Assembly (NCBI GenBank): GCA_014729055.1
Contig: WJKO01000007.1
Coordinates: forward strand, 1 to 6,856
Reading direction: 5' to 3'
Source of the DNA: Promethearchaeota archaeon
Lineage (GTDB): Archaea; Asgardarchaeota; Lokiarchaeia; Sigyniarchaeales; Promethearchaeaceae
DNA: 6,856 nt
Under the pieces are notes generated by a model, which did not search any database, was not told the DNA's origin, and saw only the letters and a program-made list of their open reading frames with translations. The position numbers and the translations under genes are program-made. Numbering within the stretch: position 1 is the first letter of the stretch; every line of letters begins with the position of its first letter. Positions 6,134-6,856 of the stretch are shown piece after piece.

Positions 6134-6856
6134 ATGAATGAAAACACAATAGTAGAAAAGGTTATCTTGAAAAACTTCAATTCTTTTCAAAATGATGAAG
6201 TACCACTCAAGAAAGGATTTACTGTCGTAACAGGACCAAATGGCGCAGGTAAAAGTACCGTATTTCAAGGGATTAAATTCGCCTTAGGATCCAATGAAAG
6301 GGATGGAAGGAATACGAAATGGTCTGATTTCATCCGGATAGGGGAAAAATACGGCAGTGTCGAATTACACTTAAGAAAAGATGAAAAATTATACAAGATA
6401 CGCAGAATTATACAGGACGATGCAGCACCTTATTTCCAAATAAAACTTCCTGATGATAAAAAATTTCATAACACTACCGCTCAAAAGGTAAAAGACGTTG
6501 TAAAATTATTGGAATATAATCCAAACAACGTATTCGCATTTGTTTCACAAGGGAATGTAACAGATATAAAAAATATGGAAGAAAAAGAGGTATGTCAATT
6601 TATTGAGTTAGGATTAGGGTTAACAGATTTACGAGAACAAATTTTTGAACGGAAGAATGAGATTTCTACTCTAAGTAAAGAAATAAAGAGTTTAAATGCT
6701 ATAAAAGACAGCGCATCTTATGATTTAGAGTTACTTCGACCCAAATTAAAGAAATTAGAGGAAAAGAAAAAATTAGAAAAGAAGAAAGAAAAGCTTGAAA
6801 AGGAAAAAACATGGCTCAATCGCGAACATTTGAAACGGGAAATTACAGAATTAAAA
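6134..6856 (+). CDS. SMC-like chromosome structural ATPase, N-terminal part (cut by window)
   Basis: Partial gene; 241 codons are visible up to the right edge and the frame stays open. The start ATG 6134 is 32 bp after the upstream stop. An earlier ATG at 6124 ends after two codons, and the nearest ribosome-like site (AAAGGT, 6115-6120) is rather far, so initiation may depend on coupling. The protein has the N-terminal half of an ABC-type SMC head: strand VILKNFNSF (10-18), Walker A GPNGAGKST (34-42), FALG then an R-loop-like GR at 58-59, and a Q-loop FVSQGNV (136-142) followed by DIKNMEEKEVCQFIELGLG, which parallels the SMC segment after the Q-loop. From ~165 a Lys/Glu-rich coiled coil begins. 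The hinge, second coiled coil, signature motif and Walker B lie outside. SMC proteins dimerise and entrap or loop DNA. The Q-loop region favours SMC over Rad50. Confidence 0.9.
   Translation, partial: MNENTIVEKVILKNFNSFQNDEVPLKKGFTVVTGPNGAGKSTVFQGIKFALGSNERDGRNTKWSDFIRIGEKYGSVELHLRKDEKLYKIRRIIQDDAAPYFQIKLPDDKKFHNTTAQKVKDVVKLLEYNPNNVFAFVSQGNVTDIKNMEEKEVCQFIELGLGLTDLREQIFERKNEISTLSKEIKSLNAIKDSASYDLELLRPKLKKLEEKKKLEKKKEKLEKEKTWLNREHLKREITELK

Overview
This 6.86 kb AT-rich window holds two divergent gene groups separated by a 211-bp intergenic stretch (4259-4469). The organism is probably an archaeon. It has an SMC-type ATPase beside an AAA-like gene, Shine-Dalgarno sites on several genes, and TATA-like sequences in front of operons. 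The SMC head reminds me of Asgard archaeal sequences, but that is an impression from memory and not a search result.

The left group (minus strand, 4258 down to 1) is a metabolic operon built from a repeated module. Read in the direction of transcription it contains an SCP2-like small protein, a ~388-aa 2-hydroxyacyl-CoA dehydratase/benzoyl-CoA reductase-type (HGD-D) iron-sulfur subunit, and a 427-aa HGD-D subunit. After an 82-bp gap come a second SCP2-like protein and a second HGD-D subunit resembling the 388-aa one, cut by the window edge. The matching genes are clearly paralogous, so the cassette SCP2 / HGD-D (BcrC-like) / HGD-D (BcrB-like) has been duplicated in tandem. A second BcrB-like gene is expected just beyond position 1. 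Junctions are tight (ATGA overlap, 2-nt gap, and an abutting in-frame TAA-GTG), which suggests translational coupling and a physical complex. The two HGD-D subunits would form a substrate-binding heterodimer with [4Fe-4S] clusters acting on a CoA thioester. The substrate is unknown. The ATP-driven activator such enzymes need is not in the window. The SCP2-like proteins may bind or present a hydrophobic acyl-CoA or lipid substrate (inference).

The right group (plus strand, 4470 to the end) is a two-gene operon. The first gene encodes a 543-aa acidic protein. Its residues ~40-275 read by eye as an AAA+ ATPase fold with the Walker A, Walker B, sensor-1 and arginine-finger residues all replaced, so it looks like a pseudo-ATPase. 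It has an acidic insertion in the fold and a long charged linker to an unrecognised C-terminal region. The gene 32 bp downstream encodes an SMC-like ATPase with an intact Walker A and Q-loop, followed by the start of its coiled coil. It runs off the right edge. The pairing suggests that the dead AAA-like protein is an accessory or regulator of this SMC.

The most interesting points are the duplicated SCP2 + HGD-D cassette and the AAA-like pseudoenzyme coupled to an SMC.
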